Assembly (NCBI GenBank): GCA_017936375.1
Contig: JAGBFR010000067.1
Location: 1 to 36,712 of the forward strand
Source: Clostridia bacterium
GTDB lineage: Bacteria > Bacillota > Clostridia > Christensenellales > Aristaeellaceae
DNA length: 36,712 nt
Reading direction: 5' to 3'
Shown here piece after piece: positions 16,229 to 24,269 of the stretch. The notes below the pieces were generated by a model. That model searched no databases. It was not told the origin of the DNA and worked only from the letters and a program-made list of their open reading frames with translations. Numbering within the stretch: position 1 is the first letter of the stretch; every line of letters starts with the position of its first letter. A program made the position numbers and the translations under genes.

Positions 16229-16546
16229 TTACAGGCGGATCAGCGCCATATACAGCAGCGTGCCGCCCGCGATGCTCAGCAGCGTGCTGCGCTTCCATAG
16301 GTGCAGCGCGACGACCGCCGCGGCGGCAATCAGCTGCTTCGCCCCGTCGGCCAAGGGGCCGTAGGGCACGCCCTTGAGGCAATAGACGACCAGCGCCGCC
16401 ATGATCGCCGGCGGCAGCACACGCCCGAGGGCGAGCACCACGCCCGGCGCGCCCTTCTTCCCGCCGAAGAAGGCAAACGGCAGCGCGCGCAGCGCAAGCG
16501 TCACGCCCGCGCAGACCAGCACAATCAAAAGGGCATGGATCCTCAT
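16229..16546 (-). CDS. azlD: Branched-chain amino acid export subunit AzlD
   Basis: A 105-residue membrane protein with about three to four hydrophobic segments; AzlD forms with AzlC an exporter of branched-chain amino acids. The sequence LALRALPFAFFGGKK and LPPAIMAALVVYCLKG is typical of AzlD. Its ATG overlaps the azlC stop by four bases (ATGA), a sign of translational coupling. An upstream in-frame extension overlapping azlC is not used. Confidence 0.88.
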   Translation of the reverse strand: MRIHALLIVLVCAGVTLALRALPFAFFGGKKGAPGVVLALGRVLPPAIMAALVVYCLKGVPYGPLADGAKQLIAAAAVVALHLWKRSTLLSIAGGTLLYMALIRL

Positions 16547-17247
16547 GCGCCCGCCTCCTTTCCCTCTGCATGCGCCCTGCCGGCGTTCATGACCGTCAGC
16601 AGCAGCGCCGTCGCGCCCAGCGCGGGCGCAAGGAAGGCGTCCGGCCCGAGCAGCAGCAGGCAGATGAGCGAGCATGCCGCGCCCACCGCCAGCGGCAGGT
16701 GGTTTTCCCGCTGCAGCGCACGCTCCACGCAGATGACAATAAACAGCGCGGTCATCGAAAAGTCGATGCCTGTCAGGTCAAAGGGCAGCCCCGTCGCCAG
16801 CAGCGCGCCGAATACGGAGCCCGCCACCCAGTACAGCTGGTCATACAGCGCGATGCGCAGCATCACGCCGTCGCGCTCCTCGCCCGGGAGCGAGCAGAAG
16901 ACGGAGTACGTCTCGTCCGTCAGGGAAAAGATCATGTACGGGCGCATGCGGCCCATCCTCGCAAAGCGCTCGATCCACGACAGGCCGTAGAAGATATGGC
17001 GCGCATTGACCATCAGCGCCGTCAGCGCGACGGTCACAAGCGACGCGCCGGAGGCGAGGAAGGGCACCATCACAAACTGCAGACTGCCCGCGTAGACGAG
17101 GCCGCTGATCATCAGCGCCCACGCCGGGCCATAGCCCGCCTGCGCGAGCGTCGCGCCGAAGGCCGTCCCCAGAAACAGATAGCCGCACATGACCGGCAGC
17201 GTCATCCTGATCACGCGCAGCCGGTCGCCGCGCCTTATGTCCTCCAC
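16543..17247 (-). CDS. azlC: Branched-chain amino acid exporter AzlC
   Basis: A membrane protein of about 234 residues with the AzlC features: GYLFLGTAFGATLAQAG, ISGLVYAGSLQFVMVPFL and LMVNARHIFYGLSW in the first half. It pairs with AzlD for export of leucine, isoleucine and valine, and often analogues. Two GTG starts are possible: one at 17256 that overlaps the pucR stop as GTGA but touches the GGAGG site, and one at 17247 with eight bases of spacing; the second is preferred here. Codon use is like its neighbours. Confidence 0.9.
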   Translation of the reverse strand: MEDIRRGDRLRVIRMTLPVMCGYLFLGTAFGATLAQAGYGPAWALMISGLVYAGSLQFVMVPFLASGASLVTVALTALMVNARHIFYGLSWIERFARMGRMRPYMIFSLTDETYSVFCSLPGEERDGVMLRIALYDQLYWVAGSVFGALLATGLPFDLTGIDFSMTALFIVICVERALQRENHLPLAVGAACSLICLLLLGPDAFLAPALGATALLLTVMNAGRAHAEGKEAGA

Positions 17248-17252
17248 CGCCG

Positions 17253-18416
17253 TCACCTCCTCTGCATGTCGCCCCGTCCGTCCTCCTCCATGATTCTGGA
17301 GAGATAGACCGTCAGGCTGATCATCGGCGCAAAGAGCGCGTCGTCCTCGATCTGCATGAGTTTCTGGATCTTGCTCAGGCGGTAGCGCACCGTGTTGGGA
17401 TGCTGATAGAGCAGCTTCGCCGCGACGGCGATCTCCATCTTCGCCCCGACATAGGCGCGCGCCGTTGCCTCGAGATTCGTCCTGTTCTGCGCGTCATACT
17501 CGCGGATGCGGGCCAGCTGCTGCCTGCACTGCTCGCAGACGAAGGCATTCTCGCTCATCGGGAAGAGCCACGCGTACAGCCCAAGCTCCCCGGCCTCCAG
17601 CCGCCTTCGCGCCTCCAGCCGCGCCGCGCGGGCGGCATAGACCGCCTCGCACAGGCTCACGGCGAACTGCGCCGGGTCCTCGCGCACGGCGCTCACGCCG
17701 ATGTACAGCCGCGCGCTGTCCACGCCGGCCCCGGCAAGCAGCGCGTCTGCCGGATCGTCCCCGCCCTCATTTTCCAGCCGGCAGAGGACGATCAGCATCC
17801 TGCGCCATTCCATGACAATGTAATGCCTGGCCTCCTGCGCGCTTGAGGAGAGATACTCATAGAGCTGGTCGTCCAGCCCCGGCATATGCTCCCTCGGGAG
17901 CAGCGCGCAGAGCTGATACGCCGCCGCGCCGGCAGGGTTGATCCGCTGGGCATGCTCCTTGACCTGCTCGGGGGGCATATCCCCGCGCATGAGCGCATCC
18001 AGCTCCTTTTCATATCCGGCAAAATGCCGCCTGCCGCGGATCAGCTCCGTGACCTCAAGGATGACCTCCTCGATATAGGTGTCGTCAAAGAGGAAGATCG
18101 GCGTGCCCATCGCCTCCGCGAGGGCGAGCACATCCTCCGGCAGCCTGGTGAAGTAGGCCGTCTTGATCAAAAGGCCCGCCACGCCCTGCTTCATCAGCGC
18201 CAGCAGGGATTGGGACACCAGCGCAGAATCGCCGCGCGCATAGGCCAGCGTCGTCACAACGAGGTCGCCCCGGTAGAAATCCGGCAGCTGCATGCGAGAG
18301 GGATCGTACTCAAACAGGACGGCCGCCGTCACCGTGCGCTCCAGTCCGGCTTCGCCTGCCATCAGGCGCAGGCCCTTGAGGTTTTGGAGCCTGTACAATT
18401 CGCGGATGCGGATCAT
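17253..18416 (-). CDS. PucR-family transcriptional regulator
   Basis: A 387-residue regulator with the PucR layout: an N-terminal sensory domain (about 1-125, starting RELYRLQNLKGLRLMAGEAGLERTV), a middle GGDEF-like region, and the C-terminal PucR helix-turn-helix (about 320-375) with AVAAKLLYQHPNTVRYRLSKIQKL. Such proteins activate catabolic or transport genes in response to nitrogenous compounds. As first gene of the azlCD series it probably controls that operon in response to amino-acid levels; this is inference. The ATG at 18416 has AAGGAG eight bases upstream; the longer frame runs through its promoter. Confidence 0.88.
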   Translation of the reverse strand: MIRIRELYRLQNLKGLRLMAGEAGLERTVTAAVLFEYDPSRMQLPDFYRGDLVVTTLAYARGDSALVSQSLLALMKQGVAGLLIKTAYFTRLPEDVLALAEAMGTPIFLFDDTYIEEVILEVTELIRGRRHFAGYEKELDALMRGDMPPEQVKEHAQRINPAGAAAYQLCALLPREHMPGLDDQLYEYLSSSAQEARHYIVMEWRRMLIVLCRLENEGGDDPADALLAGAGVDSARLYIGVSAVREDPAQFAVSLCEAVYAARAARLEARRRLEAGELGLYAWLFPMSENAFVCEQCRQQLARIREYDAQNRTNLEATARAYVGAKMEIAVAAKLLYQHPNTVRYRLSKIQKLMQIEDDALFAPMISLTVYLSRIMEEDGRGDMQRR

Positions 18417-18462
18417 GGGCCATCTCCTTCCCTTCGTTTGAAAAATTCTAAATCTGTTCTCT

Positions 18463-18491
18463 ATTATAGCATCGCGCGCGCCCGTTGACAA
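18463..18491 (-). promoter_or_regulatory. Promoter of the pucR-azlCD operon
   Basis: TTGTCA (18486-18491), 17 bases, TATAAT (18463-18468) with an extended TGC just before the -10, on the minus strand. About 46 bases separate it from the pucR start. Confidence 0.8.
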
Positions 18492-18506
18492 GGCGCGAAG
18501 GGCATG

Positions 18507-18537
18507 CAAAAGGCCCTCCCCGCACGGGGGAAGGCCC
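18507..18537 (-). terminator. Terminator of the hemolysin III gene
   Basis: On the minus strand GGGCCTTCCCC, GTGC loop, GGGGAGGGCC then TTTTGC. The T-run is short. It lies just after the stop at 18543. Confidence 0.65.
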
Positions 18538-18542
18538 ATCAC

Positions 18543-19211
18543 TCAAACCGCATACAGGAAGATCGCTATCGTGTGCAGCACGCTGCCCAGCACGACGAAG
18601 AGATGGAAGACGCTGTGCATATAGCGCCGCTTTCTCCCAAGGCCGTAGAGCACCGCGCCGATGGTATACGCCACGCCGCCGGCAAGGATCAGGATAAAGC
18701 CCGGCCATGTCAGCGCGCGGATGACCAGCGGCATGCACACCACCGCCGCCCAGCCCATGCCGATGTAGCAGACCATCGAGAACACGCGGTAGCGGCGCAG
18801 GTCGATCGCCGTCAGCGTGATCGCCACCGCCGCCAGCGCCCACATCACGCCCAGCATCACCCAGCTCATCACGGGATCCAGCGGGCGCATCGCGCTGATG
18901 AGGATCGGCGTATATGTGCCGGCGATGAGCACATAGATCGTGCAGTGATCCAGCACCTGCAGCACCTTCTTCGCCATACCCTCGCGCAGGCCGTGGTAGA
19001 CGCTGGACATCGTATACAGCAGGATCATCGACACGCCGAAGACGATCGACCCGGCAAGGCCGTAGCCGTTGTGATGCAGCGCCGAGCGCACGATGCACAG
19101 CACCAGCGCCGCGATGCCGATCGCCCCGCCCACGATGTGGGAGATCATGTTGAAGAGCTCCTCACCCTTCGTGTAGTCGGGCAGCAGCCTGTCCCTGAGC
19201 TTCGTCCTCAT
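18543..19211 (-). CDS. Hemolysin III family (PAQR-like) membrane protein
   Basis: A 222-residue protein with seven hydrophobic segments, of the HlyIII/YqfA family related to eukaryotic progestin and adipoQ receptors. Conserved histidines occur in SHIVGGAIG, SSVYHGL and near the end in HSVFHLFVVLGSVLH, which may bind a metal. Haemolysis was reported for a Bacillus cereus member; in most bacteria the role is in membrane homeostasis and is uncertain. GAAGGAG precedes the ATG. It is a single gene with its own promoter. Confidence 0.9.
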   Translation of the reverse strand: MRTKLRDRLLPDYTKGEELFNMISHIVGGAIGIAALVLCIVRSALHHNGYGLAGSIVFGVSMILLYTMSSVYHGLREGMAKKVLQVLDHCTIYVLIAGTYTPILISAMRPLDPVMSWVMLGVMWALAAVAITLTAIDLRRYRVFSMVCYIGMGWAAVVCMPLVIRALTWPGFILILAGGVAYTIGAVLYGLGRKRRYMHSVFHLFVVLGSVLHTIAIFLYAV

Positions 19212-19251
19212 GCCTTTTTCTCCTTCAATCTAGTTTTCATTACCAGATGTA

Positions 19252-19280
19252 ATTGTAGCACATATCAACTAGTACGTCAA
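19252..19280 (-). promoter_or_regulatory. Promoter of the hemolysin III gene
   Basis: TTGACG (19275-19280), 17 bases, TACAAT (19252-19257) on the minus strand, 40 bases before the start codon. Confidence 0.78.
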
Positions 19281-19356
19281 TCACCTTCTATACGTCTCTT
19301 GCTATAAGAAAAAGCTGTCAGGAATACAACCATTCCACAAGAAAGCCTTCGGGAAA

Positions 19357-19417
19357 ATGGGGTTCCACCCCATCGCCCCGCCAAAGGGCTTTCCGATCGC
19401 CCTTTGGAAACCTTCGG
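19357..19417 (+). repeat. 61-bp dispersed intergenic repeat, copy 2
   Basis: Second copy of the element at 9012-9072, same length and orientation, beginning ATGGGGTTCCACCCCATCG. Here it lies 80 bases after the nfnB stop. On the minus strand its ATGGGG/CCCCAT hairpin is followed by TTTT, so this copy could act as the nfnAB terminator. Together with flanks it fills most of the 285-base gap between nfnB and the hemolysin gene, where no other feature is seen. Confidence 0.85.
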
Positions 19418-19496
19418 GGCATCACCCTTGAAGATACGTGGAATATGTTTTATCCTGACAGCTTATGCTGCTTATCTTATGCCCATGCAGGACCGC

Positions 19497-20900
19497 TTAC
19501 GCGTTCTTGCTCTGGATATACGCGTGCATGGCCTTCGCGGCGTTCTTGCCGGCGCCCATGGCGAGGATAACGGTCGCCGCACCGGTGACCGCGTCGCCGC
19601 CGGCGTAAACGCCCTCGCGGCTGGTCAGGCCGTCATCGCCGTTGGTGATGATGCAGCCGTGACGGTTGGTCTCCAGGCCGGGGGTGGTGGAGCGGATGAG
19701 CGGGTTCGGGCTGGTGCCGATGGACATGATCATGGTGTCGATATCCAGAACGAACTCGCTGCCTTCCTTGACGATCGGGCGGCGGCGGCCGGAGGCGTCC
19801 GGTTCGCCGAGCTCCATCTCCACGCACTTCATGCCGCAGACCATGCCGTTCTCATCGCCCAGAACCTCGACCGGGTTGGTCAGGGTCTTGAAGATGATGC
19901 CCTCTTCCTCGGCATGCTCGACCTCTTCCTTACGGGCGGGGAGCTCTTCCATGCCGCGGCGGTAGACGATGTAGACCTCGTCCGCGCCAAGGCGCTTGGC
20001 GGAGCGGGCCGCGTCCATCGCGACGTTGCCGCCGCCGACGACGGCGACCTTCTTGCTCTGCTTGATCGGGGTCTTGCTGTCGGCCTTGTAGGCCTTCATG
20101 AGGTTGATGCGGGTGAGGTACTCATTGGCGGAGTAGACGCCCTTGAGGCTCTCGCCCGGGATGTTCATAAAGCGCGGCAGGCCGGCGCCGGAGGCGACGT
20201 AGATGGCCTCATAGCCCATCTCAAAGAGCTCGTCGATGGTCAGAACCTTGCCGATGACCATGTTGCACTCGATGTCAACGCCCATGGCCTTCAGGCCGTC
20301 GATTTCCTTCTGCACGATGGCCTTCGGGAGACGGAACTCCGGAATGCCGTACACCAGCACGCCGCCGGCGAGGTGCAGCGCCTCAAAGACGGTGACCTTG
20401 TAGCCCAGCTTCGCCAGATCGCCCGCGGCGGTCAGGCCGGACGGGCCGGCGCCGATGATGGCGACCTTGTGGCCGTTCGGGGCGGGAACTTCCGGGGTCT
20501 CGGTGGCATGCTCGCGATGCCAGTCGGCGACGAAGCGCTCCAGACGGCCGATGCCGACCGGCTCGCCCTTGATGCCGCGCACGCACTTGCCCTCACACTG
20601 ATTCTCCTGCGGGCAGACGCGGCCGCAGACGGCCGGCAGCGCGGAGGAGGCGGTCAGCACCTTGTAGGCGCCCTCGAGGTCCTCATTGGCGACGCAGGCG
20701 ATGAACGCCGGGATGTCGATCTGCACCGGGCAGGCGGAGACGCACGGCTTCTTCGGGCAGTTCAGGCAGCGGCGGGCCTCGTTGATCGCCATCTCATAGG
20801 TATAGCCGAGGGCAACCTCGTCAAAATTCTTATTGCGGACGTTGGGATCCTGGGAGGGCATCGGGCACTTCTTCAGGTCCATATTACGCATCACGGCCAT
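19497..20900 (-). CDS. nfnB: NfnB, large subunit of electron-bifurcating NADH-dependent ferredoxin:NADP+ oxidoreductase (GltD/SudA-like)
   Basis: A 467-residue iron-sulfur flavoprotein similar to the glutamate synthase small subunit. The N-terminus holds two [4Fe-4S] sites (Cys45, 48, 53, 57 in CLNCPKKPCVSACP and Cys92, 96, 102, 106 in CGRVCPQENQCEGKC). It continues with the FAD motif GAGPSG (150-155), the NADPH-binding GGGNVAMDAARSAKRLGA, and the closing FAD motif GVYAGGDAVTGAATV. With NfnA it couples NADPH, NADH and ferredoxin by flavin-based bifurcation. The pairing with nfnA one base upstream argues for Nfn rather than for glutamate synthase, whose large subunit is absent. AAGGAGG lies nine bases before the ATG. 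Confidence 0.92.
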   Translation of the reverse strand: MAVMRNMDLKKCPMPSQDPNVRNKNFDEVALGYTYEMAINEARRCLNCPKKPCVSACPVQIDIPAFIACVANEDLEGAYKVLTASSALPAVCGRVCPQENQCEGKCVRGIKGEPVGIGRLERFVADWHREHATETPEVPAPNGHKVAIIGAGPSGLTAAGDLAKLGYKVTVFEALHLAGGVLVYGIPEFRLPKAIVQKEIDGLKAMGVDIECNMVIGKVLTIDELFEMGYEAIYVASGAGLPRFMNIPGESLKGVYSANEYLTRINLMKAYKADSKTPIKQSKKVAVVGGGNVAMDAARSAKRLGADEVYIVYRRGMEELPARKEEVEHAEEEGIIFKTLTNPVEVLGDENGMVCGMKCVEMELGEPDASGRRRPIVKEGSEFVLDIDTMIMSIGTSPNPLIRSTTPGLETNRHGCIITNGDDGLTSREGVYAGGDAVTGAATVILAMGAGKNAAKAMHAYIQSKNA

Positions 20901-20901
20901 C

Positions 20902-21744
20902 TTACTTGACCTCCTTCGCAAGCAGGTTGCAGCTCGCCTCGCGGGCATGCTGCTCGAAATCGCGGTACATGGTGCTGCGCTTCATCGCCTCGTCAAAGTC
21001 GACGAGGTGGCCGTCAAAGTCCGGGCCGTCGACGCAGGCGAACTTGGTCTCGCCGCCGACGGTCAGGCGGCAGCCGCCGCACATGCCGGTGCCGTCGATC
21101 ATGATCGGGTTCATGGAGACGACGGTCTTCACATTGTACTTCTTGGTCACGCCGCAGACGAACTTCATCATGACCAGCGGGCCGATGGCGATGACCTCGT
21201 CATACTCGTTGCCCTCGTTGATGAGCTTCTCCAGCGCGGCGGTGACGAGACCCTTCTCGCCGTGGCTGCCGTCGTCGGTCATCATGACCAGCTTGTCGGA
21301 AGCAGCCTTGAATTCCTCCTCGAGGATGACCAGATCCTTGTTGCGGAAGCCGACAACGGCGTGCACCTCGCAGCCGAGCTCATGCAGCTTCTTGGTCACC
21401 GGGTAGGCGATCGCGCAGCCGACGCCGCCGCCGACGACGCAGACCTTCTTCAGGCCATCGGTATGGGTGGCCACGCCCAGCGGGCCCACGAAATCCTGGA
21501 TGTACTGGCCCTCTTCCATGGTGTCCAGCTCCATGGTGGAGCCGCCGACGATCTGGTAGATGATCGTCACGGTGCCGGCCTCGCGGTCATAGTCCGCGAT
21601 GGTCAGCGGGATGCGCTCGCTGTCCTCATGCGTGCGGAAGATGATGAACTGGCCGGGCTCCGCCTTCTTGGCGACGAACGGCGCTTCGATCACCATCTTC
21701 GTGACGGTGGGATTCAGGCGCTCTTTCTTCACGATCTTAAACAT
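20902..21744 (-). CDS. nfnA: NfnA, small subunit of NADH-dependent ferredoxin:NADP+ oxidoreductase (SudB/PyrK-like)
   Basis: A 280-residue protein of the ferredoxin-NADP reductase fold, related to dihydroorotate dehydrogenase electron-transfer subunit PyrK. It has the flavin motif IPLTIADYD (45-53), the nucleotide motif VCVVGGGVGCAIAYP (101-115) and, near the C-terminus, the [2Fe-2S] ligands Asp217, Cys222, Cys225 and Cys237 in DGTGMCGGC and FACVDGPDFDG, the atypical Asp-Cys3 set of NfnA. It binds NAD(H) and transfers electrons to NfnB in the cytoplasm. The inner ATG at 21744 has GGAGG at eight bases; the outer one at 21750 is too close. nfnB starts one base after its stop. Confidence 0.92.
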   Translation of the reverse strand: MFKIVKKERLNPTVTKMVIEAPFVAKKAEPGQFIIFRTHEDSERIPLTIADYDREAGTVTIIYQIVGGSTMELDTMEEGQYIQDFVGPLGVATHTDGLKKVCVVGGGVGCAIAYPVTKKLHELGCEVHAVVGFRNKDLVILEEEFKAASDKLVMMTDDGSHGEKGLVTAALEKLINEGNEYDEVIAIGPLVMMKFVCGVTKKYNVKTVVSMNPIMIDGTGMCGGCRLTVGGETKFACVDGPDFDGHLVDFDEAMKRSTMYRDFEQHAREASCNLLAKEVK

Positions 21745-21973
21745 AAGCATTTCCTCCTGCCTTTGTTAGCCTGTAAGCTCCCCATGGCGCATTACGCCAT
21801 ATCAGGATATCTTCTTCTATTTCGACAGATAATCCTTTTTTCCTGTCAACAGAAAGCCCGGATTTGTCTTATTTTTCACGATTCTTTCTGGAAATTTGAA
21901 TTACATTCGTCCCGTTGCGAACTTTATCTGTCAAATCTCCAGATCAACCCTTTCTTTCCAGCCGATCGGAAAA

Positions 21974-21997
21974 GGGGCTCCGCCGCCGCAGAGCCCC
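21974..21997 (-). terminator. Terminator of the iron alcohol dehydrogenase gene
   Basis: GGGGCTC and GAGCCCC around a GC-rich 10-base loop, followed by TTTTCC on the minus strand. The rest of the gap up to nfnA (21745-21973) shows an ATGGCG/CGCCAT hairpin near 21784 and a lone TTGACA at 21844-21849 on the minus strand, without a convincing -10. Confidence 0.75.
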
Positions 21998-22016
21998 ATC
22001 AATCTTGGTATCAGGA

Positions 22017-23234
22017 TCAGAAATCGATCTCGCGATCGTAGTAGCAGGCCAGCAGCAGCTTCTCCATCTCCTCCTGATTCGGCTGACGCGGATTGGAGCC
22101 GGTGCAGGCGTCGGTGATGGCGTTCTTCGCGATCTCCGGCAGGCGCTCGAGGAAGACATTCTCCGGCACGAAGCCCTGCTCGCAGGGATAGCTGTCCGCG
22201 CCGTAGTTCTTGATGCAGTGCGGGATGTTGAGATCGTCGCTCATCTTGCGCAGGTAGGCGATCAGCAGGGCGACCTTCTCGTCGTCATTCGCGCCGCCAA
22301 GGCCCATCTCATCCGCGATCACGCCGTAGCGCTTCTTCGCGGTCTCGTCCTTCGCGTTGTAGGCGATGACCTTGGGCAGGTACATGGCGTTCGCCGCGCC
22401 GTGGATGATGTGCGCGCCGTAGTCGGCAAAGGCCGCGCCGGTCTTATGCGCCATGGAGTGCACGATGCCCAGCAGCGCGTTGGAGAAGGCCATGCCGGCC
22501 AGGCACTGCGCGTTGTGCATCTGCGCGCGGGCGTCCATATCGCCGTTGTAAGAGGCAACCAGCTTGTTCTGGATCATCTTGATCGCATGCAGCGCGAGCG
22601 GATCGGTGTAGTCGCAGTTCGCGGTGGAGACATAAGCCTCGACGGCGTGGGTCATCGCGTCCATACCGGTGTGGGCGACCAGTTTCTTGGGCATGGTCTC
22701 GGCCAGATCCGGATCGACGATGGCGACGTCCGGCGTGATCTCAAAGTCGGCGATCGGGTACTTGATGCCCTTCGCATAGTCGGTGATGATGGAGAAGGCG
22801 GTCACCTCAGTCGCCGTGCCGGAGGTGGAGGGGATGGCGACAAAGTGCGCCTTATTGCGCAGGGTCGGGATGCCGAAGACCTTGCACATGTCCTCGAAGG
22901 TGCACTCCGGGTACTCGTACTTGATCCACATGGCCTTCGCCGCGTCGATCGGGGAGCCGCCGCCCATCGCGACGATCCAGTCCGGCTGGAACTTGAGCAT
23001 CGCCTCAGCGCCCTTCATGACGGTCTCCACGGACGGATCCGGCTCGATGCCCTCAAAGAGCTCGACCTCCATGCCCGCTTCCTTCAGGTATTCCACGACC
23101 CTGTCAAGGAAGCCGAACTTCTTCATCGAGCCGCCGCCGACGCAGACCATCGCGCGCTTGCCCTTGAGGGTCTTGAGCGCCTCAAGCGCGCCCTTGCCAT
23201 GATACAGATCGCGGGGAAGCGTAAAACGTGCCAT
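22017..23234 (-). CDS. Iron-containing alcohol dehydrogenase (butanol dehydrogenase-like)
   Basis: A 405-residue group III alcohol dehydrogenase that interconverts aldehydes or ketones and alcohols with NAD(P)H in the cytoplasm. The nucleotide-binding half has VCVGGGSMKKFGFLDRV and MGGGSPIDAAKAMW; the C-terminal half has the metal ligands Asp192 and His196 (TGMDAMTHAVEAY), His263 (VHSMAHKTGAAF) and His278 (IIHGAANAMYL). The segment CTFEDMCKVFG is shared with AdhE-like and butanol dehydrogenases of Clostridia. The substrate is unknown. AGGAGG lies upstream of the ATG; a longer frame has no site. nfnAB lie just downstream on the same strand but past a terminator. Confidence 0.92.
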   Translation of the reverse strand: MARFTLPRDLYHGKGALEALKTLKGKRAMVCVGGGSMKKFGFLDRVVEYLKEAGMEVELFEGIEPDPSVETVMKGAEAMLKFQPDWIVAMGGGSPIDAAKAMWIKYEYPECTFEDMCKVFGIPTLRNKAHFVAIPSTSGTATEVTAFSIITDYAKGIKYPIADFEITPDVAIVDPDLAETMPKKLVAHTGMDAMTHAVEAYVSTANCDYTDPLALHAIKMIQNKLVASYNGDMDARAQMHNAQCLAGMAFSNALLGIVHSMAHKTGAAFADYGAHIIHGAANAMYLPKVIAYNAKDETAKKRYGVIADEMGLGGANDDEKVALLIAYLRKMSDDLNIPHCIKNYGADSYPCEQGFVPENVFLERLPEIAKNAITDACTGSNPRQPNQEEMEKLLLACYYDREIDF

Positions 23235-23291
23235 ATGATTATCCTCCTGTTTCTTCGCGGCGCAATTCGCCGTTGTGTGCTGTTTTTGATC

Positions 23292-23315
23292 AGATTGACT
23301 TTTGTTTGTCAATCT
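23292..23315. promoter_or_regulatory. Inverted repeat at the transcription start of the alcohol dehydrogenase gene
   Basis: AGATTGAC (23292-23299), 8 bases, GTCAATCT (23308-23315), perfect arms. It covers the predicted +1 to +25 region, a place where a repressor could bind, or it could form a hairpin at the 5' end of the mRNA. Confidence 0.5.
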
Positions 23316-23323
23316 TCGTGCAC

Positions 23324-23352
23324 ATTATACGCCTGAAGGCTCCATCTGTAAA
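23324..23352 (-). promoter_or_regulatory. Promoter of the iron alcohol dehydrogenase gene
   Basis: TTTACA (23347-23352), 17 bases, TATAAT (23324-23329) on the minus strand, about 90 bases before the start codon. Confidence 0.8.
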
Positions 23353-23495
23353 TCGCCGGAGCGCCCAAATTGCATCGTTATTGTTTTAACAACATTCACA
23401 AGAATCATGCGTGCATGCCCTCCGTATCAACAAATATTGTGATTTTTCCTCATATATATGATTCACAGCCACATTTTCTCCTGCAGATACGGCGC
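23353..23495. other. Intergenic A/T-rich region with short dyads
   Basis: Part of the 327-base gap between the alcohol dehydrogenase and the KdpE-like gene. No gene seen. It holds TTGTT-TT-AACAA (23381-23392), about 70 bases upstream of the dehydrogenase start site, which shares half-sites with Rex operators but has the wrong spacing, and the palindrome TCATATATATGA (23450-23461). Both are weak candidates. Confidence 0.35.
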
Positions 23496-23496
23496 A

Positions 23497-23523
23497 AAAA
23501 AGGGAGGGGCTCTCGCCTCTCCC
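23497..23523 (-). terminator. Terminator of the KdpDE-like operon
   Basis: On the minus strand GGGAGAGGC, GAGA loop, GCCCCTCCC, then TTTTTT. It lies about 40 bases after the stop of the response regulator. Confidence 0.88.
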
Positions 23524-23561
23524 CCATTGTTCTATTGTTATACATTTCCCAATTCAGCTTA

Positions 23562-24269
23562 TCAATCGCCGTCGACCATCCTGTAGCCCACGCCGACCTC
23601 GGTGAAGATGTACTTCGGCTCCGCCGGGTTTTCCTCGATCTTGCGGCGGATATTGGCCATATTCACGCGAAGGATCTGATTGTCATACGCCTTATTGGGG
23701 CCCCAGATCTCGCGGATCAGGTAATCATACGTCAGCACGCGGCCCGCATAGCGGCCCAGCAGCGCGACGAGCTTGAATTCATTCTGGGTCAGGCAGGCGT
23801 CCCGCCCGTCGATGAACACACGGTACTTGTCGTAATCGATCACGAGGCCCTTGGCCGTGAAGCGATTGTCCTTGGCGATGCTCACGCTGCCGTTGGTCGT
23901 GCGCGCATGGCGGATGGCCGTGCGGATGCGGGCCAGCAGCTCAGATGTACCGAAGGGCTTGGTGATATAGTCGTCCGCGCCGGCGTCCAGCGCGCGCACC
24001 TTCTCCCGCTCCTCCGTCCTCGCGGAGACGACGACCACCGGCATCAGCGACCATCGGCGCAGACTGGCGAGCACCTCCATGCCGTCCATATCCGGCAGGC
24101 CCAGATCCAGAATCACCACATCCGGGCAGTGCGAGGCGAGCATGCTGATGGCCTCCCTGCCGGAATAGACCGGCACCGCCTCGTAGCCGTTTGCCTCCAG
24201 CACGCGGCGCATGAAATTACAAATCGCACGATCGTCCTCGACGATCAGTACCTTACCTCTTACTGCCAT
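23562..24269 (-). CDS. kdpE: KdpE-like response regulator (OmpR family)
   Basis: A 235-residue two-component regulator. The receiver domain has the acidic pocket EDD (11-13), phospho-acceptor Asp55 in VILDLGLPDMDG, the switch Ser in VVVVSART and the Lys in DDYITKPFG. The C-terminal winged helix contains LTQNEFKLVALLGRYAGRVLTYDYLIREIWG and the ending YIFTEVGVGYRMVDGD, very close to KdpE. KdpE activates the kdpFABC potassium pump. That operon is not in this window, so the target may be elsewhere or different. Its start overlaps the kinase gene by 17 bases. GGAG lies seven bases before the ATG. Confidence 0.88.
   Translation of the reverse strand: MAVRGKVLIVEDDRAICNFMRRVLEANGYEAVPVYSGREAISMLASHCPDVVILDLGLPDMDGMEVLASLRRWSLMPVVVVSARTEEREKVRALDAGADDYITKPFGTSELLARIRTAIRHARTTNGSVSIAKDNRFTAKGLVIDYDKYRVFIDGRDACLTQNEFKLVALLGRYAGRVLTYDYLIREIWGPNKAYDNQILRVNMANIRRKIEENPAEPKYIFTEVGVGYRMVDGD

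Noticed and set aside
20902-20948. Longer nfnB start inside nfnA
   Set aside because: The extension is low-quality Arg-rich sequence with no ribosome binding site; AAGGAGG fits the ATG at 20900.
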